Positions 42,255 through 43,979 of a stretch of 43,979 nucleotides of DNA are shown piece by piece. Source of the stretch: Oceanicella sp. SM1341 (GTDB taxonomy: Bacteria; Pseudomonadota; Alphaproteobacteria; Rhodobacterales; Rhodobacteraceae); contig NZ_QRGC01000030.1 of assembly GCF_003448965.1 (NCBI RefSeq), positions 38,991-82,969 of the forward strand, read 5' to 3'. Both the position numbers and the translations under genes were made by a program. Position 1 is the first letter of the stretch. Each line of letters begins with the position of its first letter. Under the pieces are notes generated by a model, which ran no database searches, was not told the DNA's origin, and saw nothing but the letters and a program-made list of their open reading frames with translations.

Positions 42255-42432
42255 ACCACAGGTGGTCGGCAGCGACACCTGCAGCAAGGCGATGCCTGCA
42301 ACTTCCTTTCACTGTCGCGCAACCGTCCGACCCTCCGCGGGTCCGGCGTCGGTCTCCCGTCGCCCGGCCCCCCGGGAGCGGGCTGCGCAAACCCCAACTC
42401 GCTCCGCCGGTTCGCTCCGGCGGAGCTTTTTT
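42255..42432 (+). ncRNA. Candidate small RNA
   Basis: An approximately 178-base transcript is predicted between a promoter-like element and a textbook terminator, in an interval (42096-42706) without a coding gene. The sequence contains C-rich single-stranded candidates (ACTTCCTTTCACTG, CGTCCGACCCTCCG). I cannot place it in a named RNA family; 6S-like or trans-acting regulators are possible. Confidence 0.45.
42401..42432 (+). terminator. Strong intrinsic terminator
   Basis: GCTCCGCCGG (42401-42410) pairs perfectly with CCGGCGGAGC (42417-42426) around TTCGCT, followed by TTTTTT. It is oriented for plus-strand transcripts, yet the nearest plus-strand gene upstream is the tRNA-Leu more than 700 bases away. 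Confidence 0.9.
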
Positions 42433-42509
42433 GCGTGGCGCGAGGGGCCGGGGCCCACCCGGCCGGAAAAGCCGACGCCACCATGCGGTCAATTCGGAAA
42501 TGGCTAAAG

Positions 42510-42640
42510 ATTCGAGGGTGAAGAAAGTATAAGCCGCTGAAATCCATGAACCAATAAATGAATGCGAATTTATTAATTATTGTTAACCCGACAAATATCG
42601 AAATAAAAGAATCATTTACATGAATCGGATTTGCGAAAAG
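42510..42640. promoter_or_regulatory. AT-rich upstream region of the Hint-domain gene
   Basis: This about 130-base block (for example GAATTTATTAATTATTGTTA at about 42564-42583) is strikingly AT-rich against the GC-rich surroundings. It most likely holds the promoter and binding sites of nucleoid or activator proteins for the Hint gene starting at 42707. Confidence 0.5.
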
Positions 42641-42706
42641 CATTTGATGGCATGGATGTTCATGCGGAAAGAGCGTGCTTTTTGTGCGTTATTGAGGGTC
42701 TTGGCC

Positions 42707-43657
42707 ATGGCAACATATGATTACAATATCTCCGGCCTGTTTACCGGAGGCATACTTGATCCGGATACCTACGTATTCGCGGGGGGGAATATTCTCGGGA
42801 ACGGCTACATCACCGACGGGGACGACGAGAGCGACAGCTTCGAGGAGGGTGACACCCTGACCATGTACAGCTCCACCGTCGCGGGTGACGTCCAGGTGGC
42901 GCAGGGGAGCTATGCCGGCACCGTCGACATCAACGGAACCCAGTACATCCTCATCGACGGCGCGCTCGGCTACAGCGCGGCCACCGTGGTGGACGACCCC
43001 TCGCTCATCAGCCTGCAGGGCAGTGTCTTCGACGTGGCCGATGTCGACGCCGACCTCATCACCGTCTGCTTCGCCGAAGGCACGCTCATCGCCGTGCCGG
43101 GCGGCGAACGGCCGGTTCAGGAGCTCGGGCCGGGTGACCCGGTGCTGACGGCCGACGGCAGGGTGGTGGCGGCGAAATGGGTCGGGCGGCGGACGGTCCA
43201 CAAGATGTTCTGCCCCCGGGACCGGTTCGAGCCGGTGCGCATCCGCGCCGGCGCGCTCGGGGGCGGCGCGCCGCACTCCGACCTCGTGCTCACGCCGGAA
43301 CACGCGATGTTCGTCGGGGGGTGTCTCGTCACCGCCGGGGCGCTGGTGAACGGCGACAGCATCCGCTACGAGCCTGCGGCCTCGCTCCCGGAGCGGGTCA
43401 CCTATTACCATGTCGAGACCGAGGCGCACGACCTGATCCTGGCGAACGGCGCCGCCTCGGAGACCTACATCAACTACATCGAGCGCCGGGCCTTCGACAA
43501 TCATGCCGAATACCTGTCGCTCTACGGCGAGGAGCCTTCGCTCACCGAGATGGGGCACGTGCGCATTTCGGCGCGGCGGCAACTGCCGCGCAGCCTGCGC
43601 AAGATCCTGGACGAGGCGCGCGCCGCGGGCGCAGCCGCCTGCGACCTCGCGGTGTGA
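42707..43657 (+). CDS. Hint-domain (Hedgehog/intein-like) protein
   Basis: A 316-residue protein. The first 115 residues are acidic and b-rich without clear homology. At Cys121 a Hint domain starts: CFAEGTLIAVPGGERPVQEL, then GDPVLTADGR, LTPEHAMFVGG, NGDSIRYEPA and YYHVETEAHDLILANG. Such proteins are common in Rhodobacterales, often secreted or surface-associated; the Hint domain can self-cleave. ATG 42707 begins the distinctive MATYDYN N-terminus. A TPR gene follows, 85 bases downstream. Confidence 0.88.
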   Translation: MATYDYNISGLFTGGILDPDTYVFAGGNILGNGYITDGDDESDSFEEGDTLTMYSSTVAGDVQVAQGSYAGTVDINGTQYILIDGALGYSAATVVDDPSLISLQGSVFDVADVDADLITVCFAEGTLIAVPGGERPVQELGPGDPVLTADGRVVAAKWVGRRTVHKMFCPRDRFEPVRIRAGALGGGAPHSDLVLTPEHAMFVGGCLVTAGALVNGDSIRYEPAASLPERVTYYHVETEAHDLILANGAASETYINYIERRAFDNHAEYLSLYGEEPSLTEMGHVRISARRQLPRSLRKILDEARAAGAAACDLAV

Positions 43658-43742
43658 CCGGCCCGCGGATCTGATCGGATCCTTCCGGGGGCCGGCCAGC
43701 CCGGCCCCCGTCTCCGGCTTCCCCCCGAAGGCATTCCGAGTG

Positions 43743-43979
43743 ATGAACATCGGCATTCCCCTGCCGCCGGCCGAGGCGCCGGGCCAGCTCCTCGACGCGG
43801 CGAAGCGCGCGCTGCGCGCCGGACAGGCAGCCGAGGCCGAGGCCGGGCTGCTGCGGCTGCTCGAGCAGCGTCCCGCCCATGTCGAGGCGCTGGCGAGCCT
43901 GGTCGCGGTCACGCTGCGCCGCGGGGCCCCCGGGCTCGCGGTGACGCGCGGCCGGGCCGCGCTGGCGCGCCGGCCGCAT
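43743..43979 (+). CDS. TPR-repeat protein, N-terminal part (cut by window edge)
   Basis: Seventy-nine residues are visible with tetratricopeptide spacing: LDAAKRALRAGQAAEAEAGL, LLRLLEQRPAHVEAL, VTLRRGAPGLAV. In related genomes, TPR proteins next to Hint genes often carry a C-terminal sulfotransferase-like domain, which cannot be checked here. ATG 43743; GTG 43740 is possible. Confidence 0.75.
   Translation, partial: MNIGIPLPPAEAPGQLLDAAKRALRAGQAAEAEAGLLRLLEQRPAHVEALASLVAVTLRRGAPGLAVTRGRAALARRPH

Noticed and set aside
1-43979. CRISPR array
   Set aside because: No regularly spaced direct repeats were seen; the only short tandem repeats are the IS21 terminal repeats and two slippage-type duplications.

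Overview
The window looks like the chromosome of a GC-rich alphaproteobacterium, most likely Rhodobacterales. The right 6 kb (radC, map, sfsA, a cinA-like gene, an intron-bearing tRNA-Leu(UAA), a Hint-domain gene, a TPR gene) is very GC-rich housekeeping-type sequence with gene content familiar from that group. Everything left of about 37,640 is visibly less GC-rich and reads as accessory DNA. The change falls inside radC, which is cut off at its HNHP motif immediately next to a tyrosine recombinase. The left part is therefore probably one large, layered genomic island whose far end lies outside the window.

Layout. (1) 1-9,740: metabolic and redox cassette. Two tandem short-chain dehydrogenases sit divergent from a TetR regulator and a SnoaL-like protein; then a three-subunit molybdenum hydroxylase (2Fe-2S, FAD/4Fe-4S, Mo-cofactor subunits), a cupin, and a LysR regulator divergent from a quinol monooxygenase-like protein and a quinone-oxidoreductase-like enzyme. 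(2) About 10,180: the 3' half of a tRNA-Gly(GCC), a likely old integration scar. (3) 10,510-17,451: a type II CBASS locus: CD-NTase, Cap2 (E2-E1), Cap3 (JAMM protease), with the HNH-SAVED effector Cap5 transcribed divergently. A HEPN protein lies on one side and a small caspase/CHAT-like protein on the other. (4) 17,500-19,000: a graveyard of fragments (bioF, bioB, ardC, DUF1524/GmrD, SRAP). (5) 19,030-22,461: a decaying operon: a frameshifted gene, a HEPN-like gene, a PD-(D/E)XK nuclease, and a protease-like gene split by an IS21 remnant. (6) 22,471-24,510: a GHKL ATPase fused to a PD-(D/E)XK nuclease. (7) 24,770-35,753: a tightly overlapping seven-gene operon: HigB-like toxin, XRE antitoxin, SIR2 protein, small LmuC-like protein, SMC/Rad50-like ATPase with a CxxC hook, Mrr-like nuclease-nSTAND NTPase, and Cap4-like nuclease-STAND NTPase. 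(8) 35,800-37,640: SNase-like lipoprotein, integrase and attachment region.

The strongest candidate for an undescribed system is region 7. The SIR2, small-protein and SMC genes resemble a Lamassu-type (SMC ATPase plus effector) core. They are translationally coupled to two large NTPases, each with its own nuclease head, and are preceded by a toxin-antitoxin pair whose XRE protein probably controls the whole operon. Other points of interest are the group I intron in the tRNA-Leu(UAA) anticodon, a candidate small RNA with a textbook terminator at 42.25-42.43 kb, and the radC truncation.
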